From contig NZ_JAMOHZ010000002.1 of assembly GCF_024448715.1 (NCBI RefSeq), positions 620,001-684,000 of the forward strand: 64,000 bases of DNA. Direction: 5' to 3'. A model generated the notes under the pieces. It did not search any database. It was not told the DNA's origin and worked only from the letters and a program-made list of their open reading frames with translations. This DNA is from Stutzerimonas stutzeri (lineage in GTDB: Bacteria > Pseudomonadota > Gammaproteobacteria > Pseudomonadales > Pseudomonadaceae). Below are positions 27,624 to 37,173 of this stretch, piece by piece. Numbering within the stretch: position 1 is the first letter of the stretch; the number at the start of each line of letters is the position of its first letter. Position numbers and translations under genes: made by a program.

Positions 27624-29240
27624 TCACCCGATCCGCCGGGCCGAACGACGAATCAGCAGGATCACCGGCAGCAAGCCGACCAGCACCAGCGTCAGTGCTG
27701 GCAGCGCGGCACGCGCCCATTCGCCCTCGCTGGTCATTTCGAAGATTCGCACCGACAACGTGTCCCAGCCGAACGGCCGCATCAGCAGCGTTGCCGGCAT
27801 TTCCTTCAGCACGTCGACGAACACCAGCAAGGCGGCACTCAGCGTGCCAGGCAACAACAGCGGCAGATAGACCCGAAAGAACAGCGCTGACCCGCCGACG
27901 CCCAAGCTGCGCGACGCCTGCGGCAGCGACGGGCGAATGCGTGCCAGAGCACTTTCCAGCGGCCCGAATGCCACCGCCATGAAGCGAATCAGATAGGCCA
28001 GCAGCAACGCACCGAGACTACCCAGCAGGATTGGCTTGCCGGCACCACCGATCCAGGCGGAGAACGGGATGACCAGCTCGCGATCGAGATAGCTGAACGC
28101 AAGCATGATTGACACCGCCAGCACCGACCCCGGCAAGGCATAACCAAGATTCGCCAGTCCCACAGCTGCCCGCACCGAGCGCACTGGCGCCTGCCGCCGG
28201 GCAAAGGCCAACAGCAGTGCGACCGCGACCGTAATCAGCGCAGCGATCCCGCCCAGGTAGAGCGTATGCAGGATAAGTCCGGCATAGCGCTCGTCGAGAT
28301 CGAAGCGCCCGCGTTGCCAGAGCCAGACCAGCAGCTGCAGCATCGGAAGGACGAAGGCACATAGAAATACCAGGCCGCACCAGCTGGCAGCAGTGAAAGC
28401 CTTGAACCCGCGCAGTCGATAGAGTGCAGCAGATCGCGCCCGATCATTCGCGGGCCTGGCGGCGCCACGCGCACGGCGCTCGCCGTAAAGCACCAGCATT
28501 ACCGCCAGCAGCAACAGGCTGGCTAGTTGAGTCGCGCTGGTGAGACTGAAGAAGCCGTACCAGGTCTTGTAGATGGCGGTGGTAAAGGTGTCGAAATTGA
28601 ATACCGCGACAGCGCCGAAATCAGCCAGCGTTTCCATCAGCGCCAACGCCAGTCCGGCGCCAATGGCCGGTCTCGCCATCGGCAGCGCCACGCTCCAGAA
28701 CGCCTTCCACGGCGACTGGCCGAGGACTCGCGCCGCCTCCATCAATCCCTTGCCTTGGGCAATGAATGCCGCGCGCGCAAGCAAATAGACGTAGGGGTAA
28801 AACACCAGCACCAGAACGGCAATCACGCCGCCCGTGGAGCGGACCCGAGGAAAGCGAATGCCGCTGCCGAACCACTCGCGCGCCAGCGTCTGCACCGGGC
28901 CGGCAAAATCCAGCAGACCGATAAAGACAAACGCCAGCACATACGCCGGGATCGCGAAGGGCAGCATCAACGCCCAATCCAACCAGCGCCGCCCAGGGAA
29001 TTCGCACAGGGCGGTCAGCCAGGCCAAGCTGACGCCCAGTACGATCACGCCGACGCCGACACCCAGCACCAGCGTCAACGTATTGCCCAGCAAACGCGGC
29101 ATCTGGGTTTCCCACAGGTGCGACCAGATATTGGTGTCGATGTCGTTCCAGCTGAACAACAGGACACTTAGCGGCAGCAATACCAACGCGGCGACTGCGA
29201 AAGTGATGGGATACCAGCGGCGCTCGACGGGGTGGGACAC
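27624..29240 (-). CDS. Iron(III) ABC importer permease (FbpB/SfuB type)
   Basis: A 538-residue inner-membrane permease formed of two fused halves, each with the EAA loop (EAARVLGQSPWKAFWSVALPMARPAI in the first, ASRSLGVGGSALFFRVYLPLL in the second), and about twelve membrane segments. It begins with GTG at 29240, with GAGG 6 bases before it. It follows the iron-binding protein gene after a strong hairpin (29256-29290). No ATPase gene is next to it, so the ATP-binding partner must be encoded elsewhere. Confidence 0.9.
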   Translation of the reverse strand: MSHPVERRWYPITFAVAALVLLPLSVLLFSWNDIDTNIWSHLWETQMPRLLGNTLTLVLGVGVGVIVLGVSLAWLTALCEFPGRRWLDWALMLPFAIPAYVLAFVFIGLLDFAGPVQTLAREWFGSGIRFPRVRSTGGVIAVLVLVFYPYVYLLARAAFIAQGKGLMEAARVLGQSPWKAFWSVALPMARPAIGAGLALALMETLADFGAVAVFNFDTFTTAIYKTWYGFFSLTSATQLASLLLLAVMLVLYGERRARGAARPANDRARSAALYRLRGFKAFTAASWCGLVFLCAFVLPMLQLLVWLWQRGRFDLDERYAGLILHTLYLGGIAALITVAVALLLAFARRQAPVRSVRAAVGLANLGYALPGSVLAVSIMLAFSYLDRELVIPFSAWIGGAGKPILLGSLGALLLAYLIRFMAVAFGPLESALARIRPSLPQASRSLGVGGSALFFRVYLPLLLPGTLSAALLVFVDVLKEMPATLLMRPFGWDTLSVRIFEMTSEGEWARAALPALTLVLVGLLPVILLIRRSARRIG

Positions 29241-29255
29241 TCAAGCCTCGGAAGC

Positions 29256-29290
29256 AAAAAGACAACGCCCCCGGCATGCCGGGGGCGTTG
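29256..29290 (-). terminator. Strong hairpin with T-run between iron-binding protein and permease
   Basis: A perfect GC-rich palindrome (29263-29290, CAACGCCCCCGGC and its complement) is followed on the minus strand by TTTTT. Placed 32 bases after the binding-protein stop and before the permease, it should end most transcripts so that the binding protein is made in excess. Confidence 0.8.
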
Positions 29291-29321
29291 AGTATAACGA
29301 CAGCCGTAGCTGCAAGCTGCC

Positions 29322-30323
29322 TTAACGCCAGCCCGCCCGATCCATCAGCATGATCGCTTCGGCCTGCCGCTCGCCGGCAACCTCTACCGGAATGGTGTCA
29401 GCCTTGAAGTCACCCCAAGCGGCTACTTCGGCAGACGGTTTCACATCTGGATTTGCCGGAAACTCCATATTGGAGTCGGCGAAGATGCTCTGCGCCTCGG
29501 CAGTGGTCATCCACTCGACCAGTTTCTGCGCGGCTTCGGGGTGCGGCGCATGCTTGGTCAGACCGATACCGGAGAGATTGACATGAACGCCACGGCCTTC
29601 CTGATTCGGCCAGAACAGCTTGGCTTTCAGCTCCGGATCCTGCGCATGTAAACGGCCATAATAATAGCTATTGACGATGCCCACATCGCACTGCCCCGCA
29701 TCGACTGCCTGAATCACGGCGTTGTCGTCGGCAAAGACGTCGGTAGCCAGGTTGTTCACCCAACCCTCGATGATCTCTTCGGTTTTCTCGGCACCGTGGG
29801 TTTCGATCAAAGTGGCGGTCAGCGACTGGTTGTAGACCTTCTTGCTGGTACGCAGGCACAGGCGGCCTTCCCAGTTCTTGTCGGCCAGTGCTTCGTAAGT
29901 GCTCAGCTCGCCTTCCTCGACGCGCTCGGGGGAGTAGACGATGGTTCGGGCACGCAGCGAGAGGCCGGTCCAGGCGTCGGTGGAGGAGCGGTACTGAGCG
30001 GGAATATTGTCTTTCACCACTTGGGATTTCATCGGCTGCAGGATGCCCATTTCCTCGGCCTGCCAGAGGTTGCCGCCATCCACCGTCAGTAGCAGATCCG
30101 CAGGAGTGTTTTCGCCTTCGGCCTTGATACGGGCCATTAGCGGCGCTTCCTTGTCGGTAATGAACTTCACGTTCACACCCGTCTTGGCCGTGTAGGCATC
30201 GAAAACGGGCTTGATCAGCTCGTCGATCCGAGAGGAATAGACCACCACTTCATCGGCAGCTTGTGCAGCGCTCGACAGCGCAGTGAGCGCCAGAGCAGCG
30301 AGTAAACCTTTGCTTGCCTGCAT
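29322..30323 (-). CDS. Iron(III)-binding periplasmic protein (FbpA/FutA type)
   Basis: Extracellular solute-binding protein of 333 residues with a signal peptide (1-22, ending AAQA) and the start [15 protein letters not shown] common to ferric-binding proteins. The tyrosine cluster Tyr220-222 (NSYYYGRLH) is the expected iron-ligand site. It is the first gene of the iron importer. The leader has a loose palindrome AATGACATT but not a clear Fur box, so iron control is not shown. Confidence 0.9.
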   Translation of the reverse strand: MQASKGLLAALALTALSSAAQAADEVVVYSSRIDELIKPVFDAYTAKTGVNVKFITDKEAPLMARIKAEGENTPADLLLTVDGGNLWQAEEMGILQPMKSQVVKDNIPAQYRSSTDAWTGLSLRARTIVYSPERVEEGELSTYEALADKNWEGRLCLRTSKKVYNQSLTATLIETHGAEKTEEIIEGWVNNLATDVFADDNAVIQAVDAGQCDVGIVNSYYYGRLHAQDPELKAKLFWPNQEGRGVHVNLSGIGLTKHAPHPEAAQKLVEWMTTAEAQSIFADSNMEFPANPDVKPSAEVAAWGDFKADTIPVEVAGERQAEAIMLMDRAGWR

Positions 30324-30431
30324 GGATCAGCCTCTTATAAATTCGTGAACGAGGCCAAATAGTAGTGAATGTCATTTAGTTTCTCAACGCGGCATTATCG
30401 CTGACCACGATGAATGTTCGCTGATCCGTTG

Positions 30432-31652
30432 TCAGAGCCGTGCCAGATCCGGTAGATCGCCGCTCAATCCCAACGCCTGCCGCACGAACATCGCCTTCGC
30501 CTCAGGTAGCGCCTGCACACCCTTCAGGCCGGCGTTGCGCAACCAGCGCAGCGGCAGTGGATCGGCCTGAAACAAGCGCTCGAACCCCTCCATCGCGGCC
30601 ATCATCGCCAGGTTATGCGGCATCCGCCGACGCTCGAAACGTCCAAGCACACGCGGATCGCCAAGTTGGACACCGCGAGCGGACGCTGCGAGCAGGACTT
30701 CGGCGAGCACCGCAGCGTCCAACAGTCCGAGATTTACACCCTGCCCTGCCAGCGGGTGAATGGTGTGCGCGGCATCGCCGATCAAGGCCAGGCCCGGCTG
30801 TACGTAGCGCTTGGCATGGCGTTGACGCAACGGGATGCATAAACGCGGATCGGCTTCGAGCACTTCGCCCAGACGATATTCGAAGGCCCGCCCAAGCGTC
30901 TGGCGAAACGCATCATCGTCCAGTGCCATCAGGCGTTGTGCCTCGTCTTCGGTGACCGACCAGACGATCGAACACCAGTAATCATCGGCCTCGCGCCGTA
31001 ACGGCAGAAACGCCAGCGGGCCGTCATCGGTAAAGCGCTGCCAGGCCGTTTGCTGATGCGGCTCGGCACAACGCACGCTGGTCACTATGGCGTGATGCAG
31101 ATAGTCCCATTCGCGGGTCTCGCAGCCAGCCAGGCGGCGCACCGCCGAATTGGCGCCATCAGCGGCAATCAGCAGACCGGTGCTGAGCTGCTGCCCGTCA
31201 GCCAGCGTCAGGGTCCAACCGGCTTCATTCTGATGCAACTGTTCGAGGCGCGCGCCAGGCATCAGCTCGATCGCGTCGTTAGTTTTCAACGCATCCAGCA
31301 GAGCATCTTGGACCACACGGTTTTCGACGATGTGTCCGAGCACCTCGGCATGCACCGACGCGGCAGAGAAGTGGATCTGCCCAGTACCGGAACCGTCCCA
31401 CACGTGCATGTCGGAATAAGGGCTGGCACGCCGATCGACGATGCCCGACCAGGCGCCGACGCGCTCGAGAATCCGCTGACTGGCCGCAGACAATGCGCTG
31501 ACGCGCGGCTCGAACGGATCGGCGACCGCAAAGGCCTGGCTTTCCAACGGGCCCGCGTCGATCAGTTTGACGGTCAGCCCGGAATGCTGCAGCGCCAGCG
31601 CCAGCGTGCTGCCGACCATCCCGGCGCCAACGATGATGAGATCCGCTTGCAT
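30432..31652 (-). CDS. ubiI: UbiI-type ubiquinone biosynthesis FAD monooxygenase
   Basis: FAD hydroxylase of 406 residues of the UbiH/UbiF/VisC family, expected to hydroxylate the ring of the ubiquinone precursor at C5. The ADP-binding start IIVGAGMVGSTLAL and the ribityl-binding motif LALIGDAAHTIHPLAGQGVNLGL are intact. The ATG at 31652 (AGGAG 8 bases earlier) is preferred to the GTG one codon before. Its assignment as ubiI rather than ubiF rests on its pairing with ubiH downstream of pepP and is likely but not certain. Confidence 0.85.
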   Translation of the reverse strand: MQADLIIVGAGMVGSTLALALQHSGLTVKLIDAGPLESQAFAVADPFEPRVSALSAASQRILERVGAWSGIVDRRASPYSDMHVWDGSGTGQIHFSAASVHAEVLGHIVENRVVQDALLDALKTNDAIELMPGARLEQLHQNEAGWTLTLADGQQLSTGLLIAADGANSAVRRLAGCETREWDYLHHAIVTSVRCAEPHQQTAWQRFTDDGPLAFLPLRREADDYWCSIVWSVTEDEAQRLMALDDDAFRQTLGRAFEYRLGEVLEADPRLCIPLRQRHAKRYVQPGLALIGDAAHTIHPLAGQGVNLGLLDAAVLAEVLLAASARGVQLGDPRVLGRFERRRMPHNLAMMAAMEGFERLFQADPLPLRWLRNAGLKGVQALPEAKAMFVRQALGLSGDLPDLARL

Positions 31653-31751
31653 CACTTCTCTCCTGCGTGCCGGGCCTGCGGCTGCGGCTTATATAGAGGG
31701 CCTTCGTTCCCACGCGACCAGCGCGTCCCGCACATCCGGCGGCCCCGCAAA

Positions 31752-32930
31752 TCAGAGTTTGCGTACGCCCAACCCCATCGCCTGACGTGCGAACCATTTC
31801 TTGGCGGGTGGCAAAAGGTCCAGCGCAACCAGGCCGAGATTACGACCGGCAATAGCCAGACGCCCTGACTCGCCAAACAGCTGGGTCAACTGGTCGGAAA
31901 AGCCGACCGTAAGCCGCTGATCCGAACGCTGGCGTCTGTGGTAAACCTGCAGCACGCCCAGCTCACCCAGCCGCTGCGGACTACTCAACAGCATCGAAGC
32001 AAGCGCCTCGGTATCTCGCAGCGACAGGTTGTAACCCTGCCCAGCAATAGGATGCAAACTGTGCGCAGCATTGCCGAGCACGACCAGACCGGAGCGAACC
32101 TGCTCATCGGCCTCGATCAGCATCAGTGGGTAAAGATGCCGCGCCCCGACCTGCTGGAAGCCACCGAGACGATAGCCGAACGCCTGCTGCAGCTCATCAA
32201 GAAATTCCGCTTCGGGAAGTGCGACCAGGCGCGCGGCGTCCTGCTCCGGACGCGTCCAGACCAATGCGCAGCGATTGTCCTGTAGCGGCAGCAGCGCCAT
32301 CGGCCCTTCGTCGGTAAAACGCTCGAAGGCCTGGCCGCCGTGGGGTTTACCCGGCGTCACGTTGGCGATCAGCGCCGATTGATCATAGGGGGTGCGCTTG
32401 ATCTCGATGCCAAGCTGCTCGCGCAACGCGGATCGCCCGCCATCGGCAAGCACCGCCAAATCGCAGTCGAGCTGTTTTCCGTCAGTCAGCGTCAGCTGAT
32501 AGCCGCCTGCCGACGCTTGCATGCGTTCGACTTCGGCGGGGCAATGGCGAACCACCACCTCATCATCCAGCGCCTGCCACAGGCAATGGCCAATCCATGC
32601 GTTCTCCACCACATAGCCCAACGCTGGCACCTGCTCGGTGCTGGCATCCAGTCGAGTGGCGCCAGCGCGACCGCGATCGGAAACATGAATATGAGTGATC
32701 GGCTGGGCACGCTCGGCAATCCGCCCCCAGACGCCCAACCGTTGATAGATCAGGCGGGTGCCGTAAGACAGTGCCGTGGAGCGCGCATCGTAGCTTGGCT
32801 GATACTCGTTGCCCGGCTCGAACGGCTCGATCAGTTCAATCGTCCAGCCGTACTCCTTGGCGCCCTTCTGTAGCGCCAGCGCCAGACTGGCACCGACCAG
32901 ACCGCCACCAACGATGGCCAGCGTGCCCAT
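31752..32930 (-). CDS. ubiH: UbiH 2-octaprenyl-6-methoxyphenol hydroxylase
   Basis: FAD monooxygenase of 392 residues in ubiquinone synthesis. The nucleotide-binding start LAIVGGGLVGASLAL and the second FAD motif VVLGNAAHSLHPIAGQGYNLSLRD are visible; GNAAH instead of GDAAH is characteristic of UbiH. It starts 2 bases after pepP and precedes ubiI by 99 bases, the usual pepP-ubiH-ubiI order. Confidence 0.92.
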   Translation of the reverse strand: MGTLAIVGGGLVGASLALALQKGAKEYGWTIELIEPFEPGNEYQPSYDARSTALSYGTRLIYQRLGVWGRIAERAQPITHIHVSDRGRAGATRLDASTEQVPALGYVVENAWIGHCLWQALDDEVVVRHCPAEVERMQASAGGYQLTLTDGKQLDCDLAVLADGGRSALREQLGIEIKRTPYDQSALIANVTPGKPHGGQAFERFTDEGPMALLPLQDNRCALVWTRPEQDAARLVALPEAEFLDELQQAFGYRLGGFQQVGARHLYPLMLIEADEQVRSGLVVLGNAAHSLHPIAGQGYNLSLRDTEALASMLLSSPQRLGELGVLQVYHRRQRSDQRLTVGFSDQLTQLFGESGRLAIAGRNLGLVALDLLPPAKKWFARQAMGLGVRKL

Positions 32931-32932
32931 GG

Positions 32933-34264
32933 CTACGCGACCTCGGCGGCTGCCGCCATCAATGTCTCGATCTCGGCGACGCTCTTGGGCACACCGCCAG
33001 TGAGAATTTCGCAGCCGGTGCGGGTCACCACTACGTCATCCTCGATGCGTACACCGATGCCGCGCCATTTCTTCGCCACGTCCTGGTTGTCGAAAGCGAT
33101 ATAGATACCCGGCTCGACGGTCATCGCCATGCCGGGCTCGAGCACCCGCCATTCACCACCGATCTTGTAATCGCCGACGTCATGCACATCCATGCCCAGC
33201 CAGTGACCGGCACGATGCATATAGAACGGTTTGTAGGCTTCCGTAGCGATCAGCTCGGCGACATCGCCTTGGAGCAGCCCCAGCTCGACCAGACCGGCCG
33301 TGATGATCTGCACCGTCGCTTCGTGCGCTTCGTTCCAATGTTTGCCCGGTGCGATGTGCTTGAAGGCTTCTTCATTGGCCGCCAGCACCAGCTCGTAAAT
33401 AGCTTTTTGCTCTGGCGAAAAGCGGCCATTGACCGGGAACGTTCGAGTGATGTCGCTGGCGTAGCAATCAATTTCACAGCCGGCGTCGATCAGAACCAGA
33501 TCACCATCTTTGAGCGCGGCATCATTCTCCCGATAGTGCAGGATGCAGGCATTCTTCCCCGCTGCGATGATCGAGCCGTACGCCGGCATTTTCGCGCCAC
33601 CCTTGCGGAACTCGTAGTCCAGCTCCGCTTCGAGATGGTATTCGTACAGCCCGGCACGGCTGGCTTGCATGGCGCGGACATGGGCGCGCGCGGAGATTTC
33701 CGCCGCATGCTTCATGACCTTCACTTCGTTCGCCGATTTGTACAAACGCAGGTCGTGCAGCAAATGATCGAGGGCGACGAACTCGTTCGGCGGCTGGGCG
33801 CCTTGGCGGGCCTTGGAGCGGATGGTGTTGATCCATTCCATCAGCCGGTGATCGAATTCCTGGTTGCTGCCGATGGCGTAGTAAACACGCGAGCGACCTT
33901 CTATCAACCCCGGCAAGATGTCGTCGATATCGCCGATGGGAAAGGCATCGTCGGCACCGTATTCATTGATGGCGCCGTCCTGCCCCGCCCGCAGCCCATC
34001 CCACAATTCGCGGGCCGGATCACGTTCACGACAGAACAGCACGTACTCGCCGTGTTCGCGGCCGGGAATCAGCGCAATCACCGCTTCAGGTTCGGGAAAA
34101 CCGGAGAGGTACTGGAAATCGCTGTCTTGACGGTAGATATGCTCGACATCGCGGTTGCGGATGTACATCGGCGCCGCTGGCAGAATCGCGATGCTGTTGG
34201 GCTCCATCTCCGCCATTAGCGCCTTGCGCCGACGGGCGTAATCCGACTTCGGGATGCGGTTCAT
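32933..34264 (-). CDS. pepP: Xaa-Pro aminopeptidase P
   Basis: Metallopeptidase of 443 residues that removes N-terminal residues before proline. The creatinase-fold C-terminal half has the dimetal ligands: Asp in LIDAGCEIDCYASDITRTF, His in HRAGHWLGMDVHDVG, and two Glu in TVEPGIYI and GVRIEDDVVVT. I start at the ATG at 34264 (MNRIPKSDYARRR), where PepP homology begins; the frame runs further upstream through the ygfB gene without meaning. Confidence 0.94.
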   Translation of the reverse strand: MNRIPKSDYARRRKALMAEMEPNSIAILPAAPMYIRNRDVEHIYRQDSDFQYLSGFPEPEAVIALIPGREHGEYVLFCRERDPARELWDGLRAGQDGAINEYGADDAFPIGDIDDILPGLIEGRSRVYYAIGSNQEFDHRLMEWINTIRSKARQGAQPPNEFVALDHLLHDLRLYKSANEVKVMKHAAEISARAHVRAMQASRAGLYEYHLEAELDYEFRKGGAKMPAYGSIIAAGKNACILHYRENDAALKDGDLVLIDAGCEIDCYASDITRTFPVNGRFSPEQKAIYELVLAANEEAFKHIAPGKHWNEAHEATVQIITAGLVELGLLQGDVAELIATEAYKPFYMHRAGHWLGMDVHDVGDYKIGGEWRVLEPGMAMTVEPGIYIAFDNQDVAKKWRGIGVRIEDDVVVTRTGCEILTGGVPKSVAEIETLMAAAAEVA

Positions 34265-34278
34265 GTGCAAACTGGTCC

Positions 34279-34833
34279 TCAATGCAAGGAGGGCTTGGGT
34301 GTCGGCGGCACCGGCTTGGCGCATTCGGTAAACAACAACAACGGCGCGACACGCAGATATTCCATGACTTCCATGTAATCGCTTTCGCCATCCTCGGACT
34401 CGTCCAGCGCATCCTGTATCTGAGCAATCGCGGCCAGATCCTGCAGGACCTCCATCGCCTCGCTGCTCAGCGCACGATCGCCAGCGACCAGACCGAAGCC
34501 GGTAAGAAAGCTCTGACACCACTGGCCCAGCGCGAGCGCACGCTCAGCCAGCGGTGCATCGTCTGAGGGCAGCAGTAGCACAATGGCGATGTCGTCGCCG
34601 GCGAGTTCGCCTTTAACCATCTCCTGCAATCCGATAAGCGCCTGACGAACCGAGTCCTCCGGCGCGGCACCGAGCAGCTCGGTGGCGTCGACCAGCCAAG
34701 ACTCGGCATCGAATCCGGCACCTGCGCAGCTGCGTCCTAGCAACAGGCCGTGCAGCTCGGCGGGTGTGACGGGTTGGGCACTGTTGGCCAGCAGTGTGGC
34801 GAAAGCAGCATACGGCGAGTTCTGAATGGGCAT
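34279..34833 (-). CDS. ygfB: YgfB/UPF0149 family protein
   Basis: A small acidic helical protein of 184 residues. Family marks are [16 protein letters not shown] near the N-terminus, the [11 protein letters not shown] helix and the acidic [22 protein letters not shown] near the end. In P. aeruginosa YgfB is known to restrain AlpA-dependent expression of the amidase gene ampDh3, affecting beta-lactam resistance. It precedes pepP by 14 bases and is divergent from the zapB-like and zapA genes. Confidence 0.9.
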   Translation of the reverse strand: MPIQNSPYAAFATLLANSAQPVTPAELHGLLLGRSCAGAGFDAESWLVDATELLGAAPEDSVRQALIGLQEMVKGELAGDDIAIVLLLPSDDAPLAERALALGQWCQSFLTGFGLVAGDRALSSEAMEVLQDLAAIAQIQDALDESEDGESDYMEVMEYLRVAPLLLFTECAKPVPPTPKPSLH

Positions 34834-34956
34834 TGGCGGCTAGGCGCACAGAGGCGCTAATGTCTAGAATGAAGGCCTTGTATCCTAGCATCGGCGCACG
34901 AGCCAAGACCATCGAAGCCGGATCGCCCAACGCTCGCGCCACTTACCGGGAATCCC

Positions 34957-35166
34957 ATGGAAGACGCCGACCTGCAATTACTGACCGCCAGGCTGGAACA
35001 GCTGATTCAGCGCATCGAGCAACTCAAGGCGCAAAATCACCTGCTGCTCCACAGTGAGCAGGCGTGGCGTGAGGAACGCGCTCATCTGATTGAAAAGAAC
35101 GAAATGGCCCGGGTGAAGGTCGAATCAATGATTTCGCGCCTGAAAGCCCTGGAGCAGGACTCATGA
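34957..35166 (+). CDS. TIGR02449-family coiled-coil protein (ZapB-like)
   Basis: A 69-residue protein that is almost entirely one coiled coil (LLTARLEQLIQRIEQLKAQN onward), as in the division factor ZapB. It overlaps zapA by 4 bases, so the two are translated together, which supports a role at the division ring. Identity as true ZapB is not certain because coiled coils carry little family information. Confidence 0.8.
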   Translation: MEDADLQLLTARLEQLIQRIEQLKAQNHLLLHSEQAWREERAHLIEKNEMARVKVESMISRLKALEQDS

Positions 35167-35477
35167 CCCAGCCGAACACCGTTACCGTGCACATCATGGA
35201 CAAGGAATATTGCATTTCCTGCCCGCCCGAAGAACGCAGCAACCTTGAAGGTGCAGCGAGTTACCTGGATCGCAAGATGCGCGAAATTCGCAGTAGCGGG
35301 AAAGTCATCGGTGCCGACCGCGTCGCAGTGATGGCCGCGCTCAATATCACGCACGAACTACTGCACAAGCATGATCGCCTGGATGCTGAGGCTAACAGCG
35401 CCCGTGCGCACGTCCGAACCTTGTTGGAGCGGGTCGACAGCGCCCTGGCCACCGATCCAAACCCTTCTGGCAACTGA
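35163..35477 (+). CDS. zapA: ZapA cell-division protein
   Basis: A 104-residue FtsZ-ring stabiliser. The start VTVHIMDKEYCISCPPEER and the following EGAASYLDRKMREIRSS are the conserved ZapA head domain, followed by a C-terminal coiled coil (about 60-95). It lies directly before the 6S RNA gene, an arrangement conserved in gamma-proteobacteria. Confidence 0.93.
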   Translation: MTQPNTVTVHIMDKEYCISCPPEERSNLEGAASYLDRKMREIRSSGKVIGADRVAVMAALNITHELLHKHDRLDAEANSARAHVRTLLERVDSALATDPNPSGN

Positions 35478-35510
35478 TGAACGGCAGGCAGATTGCGTTA
35501 TAATCCCGCC

Positions 35511-35690
35511 AACTCCCTGGCATGTTCGCCAGTCGGCGATGACCCTCTCCCGATAAGCAACACCATGGAGGCTACACGTAGTGCCGGTGTGCATGTCCGC
35601 CTGACGGAAAGCCTTAAGGTACTCTGTAGTCGCCACCTTGAACTCTCGGGTTCAAGGGCCTACGCGGGCAGCGGCATGCTGGGGAGCCTG
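35511..35690 (+). ncRNA. ssrS: 6S RNA
   Basis: Between zapA and ygfA, the place of ssrS in gamma-proteobacteria. The 5' segment CTCCCTGGCATG (35513-35524) can pair with CATGCTGGGGAG (35674-35685) to close the long rod-like hairpin, and the 5' end matches pseudomonad 6S RNA as I remember it. A TATAAT -10 box lies at 35499-35504, 6 to 8 bases before the likely start. Ends are estimated from the pairing. 6S RNA binds the sigma-70 holoenzyme in stationary phase. Confidence 0.9.
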
Positions 35691-35695
35691 ATTCT

Positions 35696-36298
35696 ATGAT
35701 CGTAGCCGAAGGCCTCTCTCGCCGGGTGCTGCGACGCCAGTTGCGGCAAGCTCGCCGCCAGCTCTCCCCCGTCCAGCAGCGTCGAGCGGCGAAAGCGCTC
35801 TATCGACAGCTGGCCCAGCATCCGCTTTTTCGCCGCGCCAGCCACATTGCCCTGTACCTGCCCAACGATGGCGAAATAGATCCTCGACCGCTCTTGCTGG
35901 AAGCGCAACGACGCGGCAAGGCAACCTTTTTGCCCGTGCTCAACGCCTGGCCGCGAACACGAATGCTGTTCCAGCGGATCATGCCGAACGAACGTCTGAA
36001 GCCAAATCGCTTCGGTATCGCCGAGCCGGGCTTTCGCCCCGCGCGGCAGCGACCGATTTGGACGCTCGACCTGGTTCTGATGCCACTAGTGGGATTTGAC
36101 GAGTACGGCGGCCGCCTGGGTATGGGCGGAGGCTTTTATGATCGCAGTCTGGCGTATCGCAAAAGGCGCAAAAAAGGTCACAAACCGACTCTTTTGGGAC
36201 TCGCCCATGAATGCCAGAAGGTTGATCGTTTGCCGATGGAAATCTGGGATGTGAGCCTGCAGGCTACGGTGACGGATCGCGGCTGGTATGCGAAATGA
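35696..36298 (+). CDS. ygfA: 5-formyltetrahydrofolate cyclo-ligase
   Basis: Converts 5-formyl-THF to 5,10-methenyl-THF with ATP; 200 residues. Visible motifs are the basic N-terminus (RRVLRRQLRQARRQL), YLPNDGEIDPRPLL, and the nucleotide-binding loop LGMGGGFYDRSL. It starts a few bases after the 6S RNA, as in other gamma-proteobacteria where both come from one transcript. It connects functionally to the folate chemistry of gcvT. Confidence 0.93.
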   Translation: MIVAEGLSRRVLRRQLRQARRQLSPVQQRRAAKALYRQLAQHPLFRRASHIALYLPNDGEIDPRPLLLEAQRRGKATFLPVLNAWPRTRMLFQRIMPNERLKPNRFGIAEPGFRPARQRPIWTLDLVLMPLVGFDEYGGRLGMGGGFYDRSLAYRKRRKKGHKPTLLGLAHECQKVDRLPMEIWDVSLQATVTDRGWYAK

Positions 36299-36349
36299 GG
36301 CGGGACGATCCAAGACGGTGTCGCGGCCGCATCCATGCGGCTTAGCTGA

Positions 36350-36499
36350 TTAGCGCTGAAGTTGTTGCGAGTGGCTGATTGGAACCATCGAAGATGCGTC
36401 AGCCGATTGCTCCCATAGCCCCTGAGTATAGCCCGTGGTTACTACGCCGAGACCAAAAATCAGCACCAAGACCCAAAGAATATCTGGCTTGCGTTTCAT
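36350..36499 (-). CDS. 49-residue single-pass membrane peptide
   Basis: A short gene seen on the minus strand: MKRKPDILWVLVLIFGLGVVTTG starts with a basic end followed by one membrane segment (about 7-23) and a polar tail ending SQQLQR. GGGGAGG lies 8 bases before the ATG at 36499. The basic-start/hydrophobic pattern and good ribosome binding site argue that it is real. I do not recognise the family and make no functional claim. It converges with ygfA. Confidence 0.65.
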   Translation of the reverse strand: MKRKPDILWVLVLIFGLGVVTTGYTQGLWEQSADASSMVPISHSQQLQR

Positions 36500-36692
36500 A
36501 GTTTTCGCCTCCCCCTGCCAGGCGAACAATCTTGCATCGAGTCAGTTCGTTTTCGTTTTGGACTCGACACTGCCAACCTCAAGCGCGGCATTCTCCGCCA
36601 TGCCTCGGTACAGCGCAAACAAGCGTCGTGACCGGTTGTCGGGGAATTTGCATTCGAGAACCCTTTCCAAGCAATAGCGATGAGCAAAAAAC

Positions 36693-37142
36693 ATGCCGTA
36701 CTGGCTGATGAAATCCGAACCCGATGAATTTTCCATCCAGAACCTGCAGCAACTCGGCACGGGACGCTGGGATGGCGTACGCAACTACCAGGCCCGCAAC
36801 TTCTTGCGCGCGATGGCAGAAGGAGATTCTTTCTTCTTTTATCACTCCAGCTGTGCGGCGCCAGGCATTGCCGGAATCGGCAGGATCACGCGCGCCGCCT
36901 ATCCTGACCCAACCGCACTCGAACCTGACAGCCCCTATTTCGACGGCAAGGCCAGCGAAACGAAAAATCCGTGGAGCGCGGTCGACGTCTGCTTCGTCGA
37001 GCGCTTCTGCTCCACGCTGACGCTACCGCAGCTGAAGATGGAATCGGCTCTGGCACAACTGGCGCTAGTGAAAAAAGGCAACCGACTCTCGGTAATGCCG
37101 GTTAGCGAAAGCGAGTGGCACGCCATCCTGGCCATGCGCTGA
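36693..37142 (+). CDS. EVE domain protein
   Basis: A 149-residue protein that is a complete EVE domain (PUA-like fold). Marks are the start YWLMKSEPDEFSI, the segment WDGVRNYQARNFL, and FFYHSSCAAPGIAGIGRI, which form the nucleotide-reading pocket. EVE domains bind modified bases in DNA or RNA. The ribosome binding site is weak, but homology begins at this ATG. It converges with the FliL-like gene. Confidence 0.9.
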   Translation: MPYWLMKSEPDEFSIQNLQQLGTGRWDGVRNYQARNFLRAMAEGDSFFFYHSSCAAPGIAGIGRITRAAYPDPTALEPDSPYFDGKASETKNPWSAVDVCFVERFCSTLTLPQLKMESALAQLALVKKGNRLSVMPVSESEWHAILAMR

Positions 37143-37173
37143 TCCAGCCGGACTTTCCGCCGCGCCGCGGGCG

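Noticed and set aside
30324..30431. Fur box before the iron-binding protein gene
   Set aside because: Only a loose AATGACATT palindrome is present; it does not fit the 19-base Fur pattern well enough.
36542..36694. 50-codon minus-strand frame (MFFAHRYCLERV...) overlapping the EVE gene start
   Set aside because: Composition is protein-like, but there is no ribosome binding site, it extends as a long frame antisense to the EVE gene, and its start is inside that gene. Kept only as a remote possibility.
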